A DNA stretch of 64,000 nt. Origin: Shewanella sp. MR-4 (GTDB taxonomy: Bacteria; Pseudomonadota; Gammaproteobacteria; Enterobacterales; Shewanellaceae). The notes below the pieces were generated by a model. That model was not told the origin of the DNA, did no database searches, and was given only the letters and a program-made list of their open reading frames with translations. Made by a program: the position numbers and the translations under genes. Location of the stretch: contig NC_008321.1 of assembly GCF_000014685.1 (NCBI RefSeq), forward strand, positions 1,426,001-1,490,000. Direction: 5' to 3'. The number at the start of each line of letters is the position of its first letter. The stretch's first letter is position 1. Below, piece by piece: positions 22,299 to 31,689 of the stretch.

Positions 22299-23438
22299 AT
22301 GTTTGATTATGAAATATTGAGAGTTATCTGGTGGGCTCTGATCGGCGTACTGTTCATCGGATTTGCGGTCACTGACGGTTTTGACATGGGCGTGGGTGCA
22401 CTTTTACCGATTATCGGTAAAGACGATACTGAGCGCCGTATTATGGTCAACACCATTGCTCCCCATTGGGACGGTAACCAAGTATGGTTAATCACCGCAG
22501 GTGGTGCCTTGTTTGCGGCATGGCCTATGGTGTATGCAGTGTCTTTCTCTGGCTTCTATGTGGCCATGATGTTAGTGCTGTTTGCCTTGTACACTCGTCC
22601 TGTCGGATTTGACTATCGCTCTAAGATTGAAAATCCAAAATGGCGTAAGTCGTGGGACTGGGCATTGTTCTGTGGTGGCTTTATTCCACCGCTGATCATC
22701 GGTGTGGCCTTCGGTAACTTACTCCAAGGTGTACCATTCAATTTCGATGAGTTCCTGCGTGCGACTTATCACGGTGGTTTATTTGGCCTGTTGAACCCAT
22801 TCGGTTTACTGGCGGGCTTAGTGAGCGTGAGCATGTTTATGATGCAAGGCGCTGCTTGGTTACAAATGAAGACCGACGGTGAGCTGCGTGTACGTGCCGC
22901 GAATGCGACTCAGCTATGTGCACTGTTAGTGGCAGTATTATTTGCCGCTGCGGGTGTGTGGTTAGCCAATGGTATTGATGGTTATGTTATCACTTCAACC
23001 CTTGACCACCATGCACTGTCTAACCCAACGCTGAAAACCGTTGCGGTTGAATCTGGCGCTTGGTTAGCCAACTACGATAAGTATCCTATTACTATGCTGT
23101 TCCCAGTATTAGGTGTGGCATTACCACTGCTGGTTATCCTAGTGAGCCGCTTAAATCGTTCAGGTTTTGCGTTCTTATTTAGCTCGCTGACAGTGGCTAT
23201 GGTGATCTTAACTTGTGGTGCAGCAATGTTCCCATTCGTTATGCCATCTTCATTAGATCCTAACGTGAGCTTAACCATGTGGGATGCGACTGCGAGTGAA
23301 ATGACATTAACTGTGATGACTTGGGCGGCGATTATCTTCGTTCCAATCGTGTTAAGTTACACTGTATGGACTTACTTCAAGATGTTTGGCCGCTTAAACC
23401 GCAAACATATTGAAGATAACAAAGCCTCACTCTATTAG
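22299..23438 (+). CDS. cydB: Cytochrome bd ubiquinol oxidase subunit II
   Basis: CydB is the membrane partner of CydA. The 379 residues are hydrophobic, with the family start MFDYEILRVIWWALIGVLFI and the motif FAVTDGFDMGVGALLP, followed by HWDGNQVWLI. The length matches E. coli-type CydB. It lies 15 bp after cydA and 18 bp before cydX, so the three are one transcription unit. Confidence 0.97.
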   Translation: MFDYEILRVIWWALIGVLFIGFAVTDGFDMGVGALLPIIGKDDTERRIMVNTIAPHWDGNQVWLITAGGALFAAWPMVYAVSFSGFYVAMMLVLFALYTRPVGFDYRSKIENPKWRKSWDWALFCGGFIPPLIIGVAFGNLLQGVPFNFDEFLRATYHGGLFGLLNPFGLLAGLVSVSMFMMQGAAWLQMKTDGELRVRAANATQLCALLVAVLFAAAGVWLANGIDGYVITSTLDHHALSNPTLKTVAVESGAWLANYDKYPITMLFPVLGVALPLLVILVSRLNRSGFAFLFSSLTVAMVILTCGAAMFPFVMPSSLDPNVSLTMWDATASEMTLTVMTWAAIIFVPIVLSYTVWTYFKMFGRLNRKHIEDNKASLY

Positions 23439-23456
23439 AATTAAGGAGCATCTACT

Positions 23457-23573
23457 ATGTGGTATTTCACGTGGATATTAGGGGTTTTGTTAGCCTGTTC
23501 TTTTGGTGTGATCAACGCCCTGTGGCTTGAAAACACGGAGAACATGGACCGCTCAAGCGATGACGCTGAGTAA
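23457..23573 (+). CDS. cydX: Cytochrome bd small subunit CydX
   Basis: CydX is a one-helix subunit needed for stability and activity of the bd oxidase. The 38-residue ORF begins MWYFTWILGVLLACSFGV, matching the CydX/YbgT pattern (MWYFxWILG), and continues INALWLEN with an acidic tail. TTAAGGAGC provides a strong ribosome site. It sits 18 bp after cydB and is followed by the operon terminator. Confidence 0.95.
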   Translation: MWYFTWILGVLLACSFGVINALWLENTENMDRSSDDAE

Positions 23574-23602
23574 TAGCTAACCTCCTATAGCTGAACCCTT
23601 TA

Positions 23603-23630
23603 AAACCCCGCAACAGCGGGGTTTTTTATT
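23603..23630 (+). terminator. Terminator of cydABX
   Basis: An AAACCCCGC / GCGGGGTTTTTT hairpin with an AACA loop lies about 30 bp after cydX. Confidence 0.9.
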
Positions 23631-23824
23631 ACCACGTGATTAAGCTTAAGGGATTCGCTAAGGTGGCTTGGTTTGCTGAGATATGTTGTGCCACAACAAG
23701 CAAGAAGTTAGCTACGGGTTTCCATAAGAAACACGGCTCAATTTGATTTTGCTGCGCTGCATCGATATGCCTCACAGCTTATTAAAGCGTTAGTTCAAGC
23801 CTATCTGTAATCTTATGCTGAATT

Positions 23825-23944
23825 GCCAAAGCCAAAGCCAAAGCCAAAGCCAAAGCCAAAGCCAAAGCCAAAGCCAAAGCCAAAGCCAAAGCCAAAGCCA
23901 AAGCCAAAGCCAAAGCCAAAGCCAAAGCAAAAGCCAAAGCCAAA
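23825..23944. repeat. Hexanucleotide tandem repeat (GCCAAA)20
   Basis: Twenty consecutive 6-bp units are present, all identical except the eighteenth (GCAAAA at 23927-23932). It lies in a 550-bp non-coding gap between cydX and a chemoreceptor gene. The + strand is purine- and A-rich and lacks T throughout. One frame is open as a Gln-Ser dipeptide run but has no ribosome site. The remainder of the gap (23631-24072) shows no gene. Confidence 0.97.
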
Positions 23945-24072
23945 GCTAGCAGGTTGCTCGAGCATGAAGCAGCACTAATGTGATAGGCGTTTCGCGTGGT
24001 TTACCTTAAAGTTTTGCTGAATGAATTTAGCAATGTGGACTTAACTGAATAGATGTAACTTAAGTAGAAAGT

Positions 24073-24102
24073 CAAAAAAATACCGCCCAAGTGGGCGGTA
24101 TC
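24073..24102 (-). terminator. Terminator of the chemoreceptor gene
   Basis: On the - strand ATACCGCCC / GGGCGGTAT with an ACTT loop is followed by a run of seven Ts, about 20 bp past the stop of the receptor gene. Confidence 0.9.
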
Positions 24103-24123
24103 TTAGTAAAGAAATGATTTGAT

Positions 24124-26127
24124 TTAGGCTTTAAATTGGCTGATTTGCTGTTTAAGCGCGACGGCGAGGGAGGATAGATCATTCGCCGAGTTCACTGTTT
24201 CGGCCGCTCTGTGCTCACCTTCATTAGCCAGTTCGCTTATCTGATGCAGATTATGGGTGATCTCTTGGGCAACGCTGCTCTGCTGCTCAGTGGCCGAGGC
24301 AATATTGCGTGAGCTAATCGCCAGTTCGCCAATTCTGCGGGTGATTTCCTCCAGCTGCTTGCCGGTTTCTTCCCCTTGATTAGCCGAGGCGATACCCAGC
24401 TGGTGGCTCTGCGCCATTTGGCTGGTGGTCGTTTTCACTTGAGATTGTAGCTTATCAATGGTTTGCGAAATCTCTAGAATAGAGGATTGTGTCCGCTGGG
24501 CTAAGGTTCGCACCTCATCGGCGACCACGGCAAAGCCTCGGCCCTGTTCTCCTGCGCGGGCCGCTTCAATGGCCGCGTTGAGTGCGAGCAGGTTGGTTTG
24601 TTCGGCAATGCTGTTAATCACCTCGGTGACTTTACTGATGGCCTCACTCTCTTGACTGACTTTTTCGACGGCCTGATGGCTACTACTGAGCTGTTGGCTC
24701 AGTTTCAACAGATCTTGCACCACTTGGGTTTGTTGCTGTTGGCCTTCTTTGGCGGCGAGATCCACTTGTTGGCTCTGGTTCGCGCCATCTTGAGCATGGT
24801 TGGCAACATCGCGGATAGAGGTGGACATTTCTTCAATCGCGGTGGCGATTTGATCCGTTTGTTGCATCAATGCCTGGGCTTCTTCACCGTTTTGCTTAGC
24901 AATCCGCTGCGCCTTAGAGGCTTGCTGTTCAATGCTTTGCACCGAGGCTTGTAGTGCACTGATTAATTGTCGCAATTCAGATGACATGGTCGACACGCTG
25001 GTGGTGATCTTATCGACCTCGTTTTGACTATCACTGGCCGATGGTGGAAGTGGATGACTAAAGTCCCCCGTGCCGAGGATTTCCATATGGCGTTGGAGTG
25101 TATGTAATGGCTTGAGTGAACGTATCAGCACTAGGGACAAGAGTACGGTAATAAGCACTATACCCGTGACCGCCACTATGGCGTTGATAGTGAGTAGCAG
25201 TAGGCTCTCTTCATTTAACTCGTTTGCATTGACTTGGCCAATCAGCATCCAATTCCAACCATTCACCGTTTGGGTGTAGGCAAACATAGGTTGGTTTTTA
25301 CCGTTGGTGTAGCGCCATTCCGCTTGGTCCTGTGTGGCTTGGCTAAGGGTTAATCCATCGAGCATGGACTCAGTTACTGGCTCACCCGCATTAAATTTAG
25401 GGTTTGCGACTAGTACATTGTCGGCTTTGCGCATTAACAAGAAACTACCAGTTTCTTCTAGGATGATTTTATTTACCGCGGCTTGTAACTGGGTGAGGGA
25501 CTGAGTGATTTCAAACCCTATGTATAAGATCCCTATCACTTGGCCTTGAGTGTCTTTAATCGGACGGTAGACTGTCATGTAGTCTTTGCCAAAGAGCTTG
25601 GCGTAGCCTTCATAAACCTCACCTTTGATAAGTGTTGGATAACCGGGATGGGTTTTACCGAGGAAGGTACCGAGGGCACGGCTACCATCGGCCTTTTTTA
25701 ACGAGGTCGCAATCCGGACAAAATCATCCCCATCGCGTACAAACACTGTGGCGGTTCCGCCAGTGAGGTTGGCAAAGCGATCCACCTTACTCTTTGAGGA
25801 GTTAATTTGTTCTTTTTCATGCAGTAACGCTGGGGTGCTTACTCCAAGCACATTCACGGTTTTATCTGGACGACTAAATTGGCCGGGGTACATTTCCTTA
25901 AACACATCGGCATTGCGTCTTGCCAGTTGCAGCAAGCTGTCGTATTGCAGTTCCAGCATATCGGAGACAGCGTGCATCTCGGCTTTCATGGCGCTGATGC
26001 CTTTATCTTCGAGCACGTTTGATGCGGATTTATAGGATAGGGTACTCAGTATGCAGAAAATGATCAGGGTAAGGACAAAAGCGAGGGCACCGATCTGTTT
26101 TGCAATAGGCCAATTTTTATAATTCAT
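24124..26127 (-). CDS. Methyl-accepting chemotaxis protein with periplasmic Cache domain
   Basis: This is a transmembrane chemoreceptor signalling to CheA/CheW. The 667 residues have a first membrane helix at about 12-32 and a periplasmic Cache-type sensor (Cache_3/Cache_2-like, with [19 protein letters not shown] and the repeated YIGFEI / [11 protein letters not shown] elements). A second membrane helix follows at about 308-332, then a HAMP linker and a long coiled-coil signalling domain. The hairpin tip is canonical ([32 protein letters not shown]). There is no C-terminal CheR-tethering pentapeptide. The ligand cannot be told from sequence. It is monocistronic with its own terminator. Confidence 0.93.
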   Translation of the reverse strand: MNYKNWPIAKQIGALAFVLTLIIFCILSTLSYKSASNVLEDKGISAMKAEMHAVSDMLELQYDSLLQLARRNADVFKEMYPGQFSRPDKTVNVLGVSTPALLHEKEQINSSKSKVDRFANLTGGTATVFVRDGDDFVRIATSLKKADGSRALGTFLGKTHPGYPTLIKGEVYEGYAKLFGKDYMTVYRPIKDTQGQVIGILYIGFEITQSLTQLQAAVNKIILEETGSFLLMRKADNVLVANPKFNAGEPVTESMLDGLTLSQATQDQAEWRYTNGKNQPMFAYTQTVNGWNWMLIGQVNANELNEESLLLLTINAIVAVTGIVLITVLLSLVLIRSLKPLHTLQRHMEILGTGDFSHPLPPSASDSQNEVDKITTSVSTMSSELRQLISALQASVQSIEQQASKAQRIAKQNGEEAQALMQQTDQIATAIEEMSTSIRDVANHAQDGANQSQQVDLAAKEGQQQQTQVVQDLLKLSQQLSSSHQAVEKVSQESEAISKVTEVINSIAEQTNLLALNAAIEAARAGEQGRGFAVVADEVRTLAQRTQSSILEISQTIDKLQSQVKTTTSQMAQSHQLGIASANQGEETGKQLEEITRRIGELAISSRNIASATEQQSSVAQEITHNLHQISELANEGEHRAAETVNSANDLSSLAVALKQQISQFKA

Positions 26128-26384
26128 TGTGTGATCCTATAGGGTAAAGGTTAATGCTAATGTAACCTAAGTTTTACGCCATGGTCTTGATATGGGTCTA
26201 AGATTTCCTATTATTTATAGATAGTTCGCTCACACAATACCAGTTAGACCAGTCATTACTTTAGTCGGAAGGAATAGATATCTGAGTAGTAGTAAGGAGA
26301 CTAACACAAGAGTTGAGGGGCTAAACGGAAGTATCCCTGTGGTTTACTGCGGTTAAGTCGATACCAGAAACAAGGAGTGACACT

Positions 26385-26630
26385 ATGCTAGGCGAAAATC
26401 ACGCATTGGTTTATGAATTTCCCGATTTTGTCGACCATATTCAAAAGCTAAAAACAAGCAACAGCGTTTTTGCCACAATGGCTGAGCGTTACCATGAGTT
26501 AGACCATAAGATCCGTGCCCTTGAATTAACTAAAGTGCCCACCGATGATGAGCACTTTGTTGCTTTAAAATTAGAACGACTCCATCTTAAAGATAAATTG
26601 TATCAATACCTTGTTCATGACGCGATTTGA
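26385..26630 (+). CDS. DUF465 (YdcH-like) family small protein
   Basis: This 81-residue protein matches the DUF465/YdcH pattern: a short helical hairpin with a central YHELDHKIRALE segment and ending LKLERLHLKDKLYQYLV. A good AAGGAGTGACACT ribosome site precedes the ATG. The function of the family is unknown. Its 3' end overlaps the 3' end of the convergent RND permease gene by 16 bp. Confidence 0.85.
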   Translation: MLGENHALVYEFPDFVDHIQKLKTSNSVFATMAERYHELDHKIRALELTKVPTDDEHFVALKLERLHLKDKLYQYLVHDAI

Positions 26631-29600
26631 GACGATAACGCCGGTGTCGGAGCCGTACGGCGCGTTTTCATCAGCAGCAGATACATGGTCGGTACCCAAA
26701 CGAGTGAGAGCAGCGTCGTCAGTAAGGTCCCTCCGGCAATCGCGATGGCAAAGGGGGGCCAGAATCCTCCGCCCGCAATAATAAGCGGAATAAACCCGCC
26801 GACCGTGGTGATAGTGGTCGAAGTGATATGCCGACCACAACCGCTGACAGTCGTGATAATCACCTCTTTATCACCCGCTCTGGCATTGTCGGTATCTTCC
26901 AGTTCGGCCAAAATCACAATCGCAGCGTTGATCGCAAGCCCCATTAGGCCGAGTAGGGCAATGATGACTGGAAAGCCAAAGGGATAACCAAACACATAGA
27001 CTGCAAGCAACCCAAGCCCCGCCGACTGTAATGCGCTCAGTAAAATAATCGCTGTAAGCCTAAAGGAGTTAAAGGACAGGACGACCGTGGCCAGCAGCAG
27101 GGTAACGACCAAAATCAGATTGGAGAGAAGGTTGCCGATCGCCTCATTACGTTTTGCGCTTTCACCGCCAATTTCAATTCGATAACCCGCTGGGAGCGAA
27201 ATCCCGGCGACTTTATCTTTCACATCGTTTAATACTTGAGCGGGCAATACACCGCTGACGATATAGGCTTCAATCGTGTTGACGCGTTGGCCATTACGCC
27301 TAGGGATCGCCCCGCGACTGACTTGCACCTCATTGTGGGATAGCGCAGATAAGGGCACGGCTGTGCCAGAGGGCGTGACTAGTTGAATTTCAGAGAGGCG
27401 ACTGGCTTGCTCGCGACTGGTGTCGCCCAAACGCACACGAATTGGCAAAGACTCGGTCTGTTCGAGCACACTGCCGCCGATAACGCCCGTCGTCGCCATT
27501 TGAACTTGTCTGGCGATATCCGTCAGGGTTAATCCACTGATCAAACTCGCATCTTCGTTCACTTGTAGCCACACCTTAGGAGCGCCGGCGCTTAAAGTGG
27601 CGCGGGTATGAAGCACATCGGGCGTGGCGGCTAAGATATTGCGCACTTCATCGCCGAGTGAGCGTAAGGTCTCAAGGTTAGGGCCAAATATCATTAACTC
27701 GACTGGCGCATTAAAAGGCGGGCCTTGCTCAAGTTTACGCACTAACACCTGCGCTTCGGGAAATGCCTTATCTAAGGTTTGCTGTAACTCAGGGATGAGG
27801 GCGTTAGCCCGCTCAAAGTCACTGGCTTTCACCATGGCCTGAGCATAGTTGGTGGCTCCCTGTTGGCGCTGAGTCAAGTTGTAATAAAACGAAGGGGTAT
27901 TGCCCCCCACAACCCAATCGACTTGAGTGATGCCCTCGATTTGATGCAATTGCTTATCCATCAACTGTACTTGGTTTAAGGTGTTTTCGAGGCTGACATG
28001 GGGCGCGAGATACAGCTCAATTTGGAACATATCCCGATCCGACGGCGGAAAAAACTGCTCAGTCATTTTGCCGGAAGCATAAAACCCTAGCAGGGGAATT
28101 ATCCCGATAAAGGTAGCACTCAGTAATGGGCGATTTAACGCAAATCTTAGGCTTGCTTGAAAGTAACCACTTACTAAAGGCACATTGATGCCATGTTGGT
28201 ACCAGACAGGATGTTTACCTTCGAGGCTAAAGCGTCCCGCAAGGCCTGCGATCAAGGTATGGGAAATTACATAGGAACCCAGCAGGGCAAACATCACCGA
28301 CATGGCGATACCCCCGACAAATTCCCCCGCAGCACCCGGCATCAACACGATAGGAGCAAAGGCTAAAATGGTGGTGATGGTTGATCCCGCCAAGGGTAGC
28401 CAGAGGTGATGTAAGGTCTCACTTACCGCGCGTAAGCGGCTCATTCCTTGTTGGCGACGCTGGGCGATGGCATCGACGATCACAATGGCATTGTCCACCA
28501 TGATCCCAAGTGCAACGACTAGACCCGTAACCGACATTTGATGAATGGGTAGGCCGATATATTTCATACAGGCCAAGGTGAAGAGGGCGGTCAAGGGGAG
28601 TGACAGGGCGACGATAATCGCGTTTCTTAAGCCCAAGGTAAGCAGCAAGACCGCCAGAATAATCACAAATCCTTGTAGTAGGTTGATGATTAATCCGCCG
28701 AGGCGGTCACTGGTATAGCTGTTCTGCTCAAATAACCATTGTACTTTGATGTTAGCAGGCAGTTCTTGATTGAATTCATCGACCAGCTGTTTGACTTGAC
28801 CCTGCCAGATATCAACGCGGGTATTGTTGAGCATACGCGCCGCGACAAACACGCCCTGCTCGCCATCAACAAGGGCGATGCTGTCAGCGGGGGTTTTAGG
28901 TTGGCGGCTGATGTGGGCGATATCGCCCAAACGAATAATTTGTCCCTGAGTATCGACTTTCAATGGTACTTGGCGAATGCGGCTCTGGGAGTCGAGTTCA
29001 CCAGAGACTTCAACAAAGGCGCGAAAATTGTTGTTATTGATCTCACCCGCGGCAATTTTACTGTCGGCGCTGCTTAAGATTTTCGCTATGGTTCCCGGCG
29101 TTAATTGCAATTGGCTCATCTTATAGCCATCGAGCTGCACCAGAATTTCTTCCTCGGGCGCGCCGTAGAGTTTGACGAAGTCGGTGCCGGATAAGAGTCT
29201 CAGCCTGCTTTGTAATTCCTTGGCGTAGCGGTTGAGCATATCCACCCGAGGTTGACTGCTATTGTTCCACACTAGGCTTAAAATGGCGGTATAGGCGTAG
29301 CCGACTTGATCGTCTAAAGTTGATGTCTGTACGCCATCGGGGAGGGTGTTTCTGGCATCGGCTAACAGATCCCGCGCCCTAGACCAGACGGGATCTGTAT
29401 CCTTGACTGTATCTTTTAGCTCTAATTGGATCACCGATATGCCGGGTCTTGAGGTGGATTGAATGAGCTTGATTTCCTCGAGGCGACGCAACTGATTCTC
29501 TAATACTTCGGTGACAAGTGCCTCGACTCGCTCGGCGGAGGCGCCGGGATAAGGGGTGATTACCGACGCAAATCGGTTAGTGATGTGCGGATCTTCAGTG

Positions 29601-29695
29601 CGTGGCAAACTGGATATCGCACCAAATCCAGCGACCAGCAGTAGGGCGATCACTAGGCTGACTAAGCGGCCATTTTCAACGAAGGCTTTAATCAT
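26615..29695 (-). CDS. RND-family efflux transporter, inner-membrane permease
   Basis: A proton-driven permease of the AcrB/HAE1-type superfamily, 1026 residues. The features are the N-terminal helix, two large periplasmic loops, the TM2-TM6 bundle and a second half repeating the plan. In TM4 the motif is VVALGIMVDNAIVIVDAI, so only one of the two adjacent Asp residues of AcrB is present. The TM10 motif GLMGLAINAAIVILAELED lacks the AcrB Lys. Both are seen in other RND subfamilies, so this is not evidence of inactivity. It lies 2 bp after the adaptor gene and is surely cotranscribed with it. No outer-membrane channel gene is adjacent. The substrate is unknown. Confidence 0.92.
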   Translation of the reverse strand: MIKAFVENGRLVSLVIALLLVAGFGAISSLPRTEDPHITNRFASVITPYPGASAERVEALVTEVLENQLRRLEEIKLIQSTSRPGISVIQLELKDTVKDTDPVWSRARDLLADARNTLPDGVQTSTLDDQVGYAYTAILSLVWNNSSQPRVDMLNRYAKELQSRLRLLSGTDFVKLYGAPEEEILVQLDGYKMSQLQLTPGTIAKILSSADSKIAAGEINNNNFRAFVEVSGELDSQSRIRQVPLKVDTQGQIIRLGDIAHISRQPKTPADSIALVDGEQGVFVAARMLNNTRVDIWQGQVKQLVDEFNQELPANIKVQWLFEQNSYTSDRLGGLIINLLQGFVIILAVLLLTLGLRNAIIVALSLPLTALFTLACMKYIGLPIHQMSVTGLVVALGIMVDNAIVIVDAIAQRRQQGMSRLRAVSETLHHLWLPLAGSTITTILAFAPIVLMPGAAGEFVGGIAMSVMFALLGSYVISHTLIAGLAGRFSLEGKHPVWYQHGINVPLVSGYFQASLRFALNRPLLSATFIGIIPLLGFYASGKMTEQFFPPSDRDMFQIELYLAPHVSLENTLNQVQLMDKQLHQIEGITQVDWVVGGNTPSFYYNLTQRQQGATNYAQAMVKASDFERANALIPELQQTLDKAFPEAQVLVRKLEQGPPFNAPVELMIFGPNLETLRSLGDEVRNILAATPDVLHTRATLSAGAPKVWLQVNEDASLISGLTLTDIARQVQMATTGVIGGSVLEQTESLPIRVRLGDTSREQASRLSEIQLVTPSGTAVPLSALSHNEVQVSRGAIPRRNGQRVNTIEAYIVSGVLPAQVLNDVKDKVAGISLPAGYRIEIGGESAKRNEAIGNLLSNLILVVTLLLATVVLSFNSFRLTAIILLSALQSAGLGLLAVYVFGYPFGFPVIIALLGLMGLAINAAIVILAELEDTDNARAGDKEVIITTVSGCGRHITSTTITTVGGFIPLIIAGGGFWPPFAIAIAGGTLLTTLLSLVWVPTMYLLLMKTRRTAPTPALSSQIAS

Positions 29696-29697
29696 GA

Positions 29698-30819
29698 TTA
29701 CCTCGTCGACGCGATGGAAGAAACGGCTTGGCCCACCACTAACTTATGCAAGCCTTGAGTCACATATTGTTCATCGGCCTTAATCGCGCCTTGGATATAG
29801 GCCATATCTTGAGTGGTGTAGAGGATATCAACATCGCGACGCTCTATCTGAGTTGAAGCGCTATCGGAAGTTGAATGTGAAGGCGGCGTAGTTACATAGA
29901 TATTCCAGCGGCCGCGGATCCCATCGATAAGTGCCGATACTGGCACCCAATAGCCCGCTTGCTCGACGGTTTGTTGTTGATGCAAATAGGCGATTTCACC
30001 GTTGATCACATTGGCATGTTCCGGCAGGCTGATCCGCAGCTGCAGGGTGCGACTAATGGGGTTAACCTCGGCACTGATCCCGGCAATCTTGGCGGTAAAT
30101 TGCTGATTATGGACGCTCACGGTCACATTCTGCCCATTGACGAATTGCTGTGCGACCGCGACCGGGACACCGATATAGGCTTCGGTATTCACACTGCCAA
30201 CTAAAATGAACACTGGACTACCTGCTTCGACCACTTCCCCTAGGTTGTGTTGCCGCTGGCTGATGATGCCATTGAAGGGCGCGAGTAGCTGTGATTTGTC
30301 GCGTTTAAGCTGGTTTGCCTGTAGAGAGGCCAATAATCGCTTTTTGCCAGCTTCTAGGCTTGCCAGTTGTGTGCGGTTCTCGTCGAGCAACTGCTCTGAG
30401 ACATAACCAGACTTTTTAAGCTCAAGATTTCGGTTGAGGGTGCTGGTGGCAAGGTCAACATCGGCTTGGGTTTGCGCCAGACTGGCTTGGATTTCCTGAT
30501 GTTCGGCATCGAGCAAGCGGGTATCGAGCTTGGCCAATACTTGCCCTTGGGTCACCCTAGCGCCGCTATCGACAGTTAACTCGCTGAGCTTACCCGATAA
30601 TTCGAAGCCTACGCCCGTGGTATTACCCGCGCGGATCGTGCCAGTGAATACTTGCTCACTCTGATAGCTAGTCGACAAGCGCAGTGGTGCCGTCGTCACA
30701 GTTTGCAATTGCGCAGCATTGGCATGTTCTGTCACTTCCTTTTGACAGGCCGTTAAGGTGGAGACGGCAATCACGCAAACGTAAAATGCACGCCAAAAAC
30801 GTCGGGCAGCTAGGTCCAT
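29698..30819 (-). CDS. RND efflux periplasmic adaptor subunit (membrane fusion lipoprotein)
   Basis: The adaptor links the RND permease to an outer-membrane channel. The 373 residues begin with a lipoprotein signal (lipobox LTAC, Cys 25). A lipoyl/barrel-sandwich domain split by a coiled-coil hairpin follows (GFELSGKLSELTVDSGARVT; VLAKLDTRLLDAE; QLLAPFNGIISQRQHNLGEV), then a beta-barrel and a membrane-proximal domain. GGAAGGAT precedes the ATG. It is the first gene of the efflux operon, divergent from a TetR regulator across an intergenic region with two matching inverted repeats. Confidence 0.92.
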   Translation of the reverse strand: MDLAARRFWRAFYVCVIAVSTLTACQKEVTEHANAAQLQTVTTAPLRLSTSYQSEQVFTGTIRAGNTTGVGFELSGKLSELTVDSGARVTQGQVLAKLDTRLLDAEHQEIQASLAQTQADVDLATSTLNRNLELKKSGYVSEQLLDENRTQLASLEAGKKRLLASLQANQLKRDKSQLLAPFNGIISQRQHNLGEVVEAGSPVFILVGSVNTEAYIGVPVAVAQQFVNGQNVTVSVHNQQFTAKIAGISAEVNPISRTLQLRISLPEHANVINGEIAYLHQQQTVEQAGYWVPVSALIDGIRGRWNIYVTTPPSHSTSDSASTQIERRDVDILYTTQDMAYIQGAIKADEQYVTQGLHKLVVGQAVSSIASTR

Positions 30820-30857
30820 TTAAATCCTTCCATGTAACCTTTAGGTTAAGTTTATGT

Positions 30858-30907
30858 AACTAGACTTGCTAGTCTAGTTGTGCGGAACTAGACTGTCTAG
30901 TCTATTT
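30858..30907. promoter_or_regulatory. Twin operator-like inverted repeats between efflux operon and tetR
   Basis: AACTAGAC-N6-GTCTAGTT at 30858-30879 is perfect over 8+8 bp. A second copy AACTAGAC-N6-GTCTATTT lies at 30886-30907. The two are 28 bp apart centre to centre. The location between divergent efflux and TetR genes strongly suggests binding sites of that regulator. Confidence 0.75.
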
Positions 30908-30955
30908 TGTGCTTAACTAATACGAATTAATTATGTTGCTACCTTGAGTGAAGAT

Positions 30956-31576
30956 ATGACTCAGTCCTTCGATATCCCGATGAGCCGCAGTGAACAAAAG
31001 AAACAGCAAGTGCTGGTGGCGGCCATTGATTTGTTTTGTCGCCAAGGATTTCCCCACACCAGCATGGATGAAGTGGCGAAACAGGCGGGCGTGTCCAAAC
31101 AAACGGTGTACTCCCACTACGGCAGTAAAGATGATTTGTTTGTGGCGGCGATTGAATCCAAATGCGTTGGCCATAACTTAAATGCCGACTTACTCAGTGA
31201 CCCAAGCCAACCCGAAGCGACCCTCACCGAATTTGCGCTGCAATTTGGCGAAATGATCGTTAGCCCTGAGGCGATTACCGTATTTAAAGCCTGTGTGGCG
31301 CAATCTGAGAGCCACCCTGAAGTTTCAAGGTTGTTTTTTGAGGCGGGGCCACAGCATATGCTTGCGATGCTGACAAAATATTTAGGGGCGGTTGAAGCGC
31401 TTGGAGTGTATCGCTTTTCACAACCGCATCACTGCGCGGTACGTTTGTGTTTAATGTTGTTTGGTGAGTTGAAACTCAGGTTAGAGCTGGGACTGGAGAC
31501 GGAGAGCTTATTGGGGGAGCGTGAGCAGTATATTCGGGGTTGTGCCGAGATGTTCTTAAAAGCTTATCGGGTGTAA
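30956..31576 (+). CDS. TetR/AcrR-family transcriptional regulator
   Basis: This is a predicted repressor of the divergent RND efflux operon and itself. The N-terminal helix-turn-helix is typical (AAIDLFCRQGFPHTSMDEVAKQAGVSKQTVYSHYGSKDDLFVA), and a helical ligand-binding domain of about 140 residues follows, with a C-terminal segment like AcrR-type TetR_C. The start is placed at ATG 30956 (206 residues); a TTG four codons upstream and an ATG eight codons downstream are alternatives. The inducing ligand is unknown. The gene arrangement is the main clue to its role. Confidence 0.88.
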   Translation: MTQSFDIPMSRSEQKKQQVLVAAIDLFCRQGFPHTSMDEVAKQAGVSKQTVYSHYGSKDDLFVAAIESKCVGHNLNADLLSDPSQPEATLTEFALQFGEMIVSPEAITVFKACVAQSESHPEVSRLFFEAGPQHMLAMLTKYLGAVEALGVYRFSQPHHCAVRLCLMLFGELKLRLELGLETESLLGEREQYIRGCAEMFLKAYRV

Positions 31577-31689
31577 CAACATTAAGCGGTTGGTATCAGT
31601 TTGTATCTTCTTCGAAAAGAGTGAACTTTTGTTTGAAATCGAGCGTATTATCCGCAACAAATGACTTAACAGTAACGCAAGGAGCAGGC

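Noticed and set aside
23825..23944. CRISPR array
   Set aside because: The units are 6 bp and contiguous, with no spacers and no cas genes in the window.
23815..23949. 44-codon ORF made almost wholly of Gln-Ser dipeptides across the hexanucleotide repeat
   Set aside because: It has no ribosome-binding site before the ATG, and its content is only the repeat read in one frame. Any repeat without a stop would give such an ORF.
31540..31689. Longer N-terminus (50 residues) for the barrel-like protein
   Set aside because: It overlaps the 3' end of the TetR gene and would bury the signal peptide. The GTG at 31690 has an AAGGAG.
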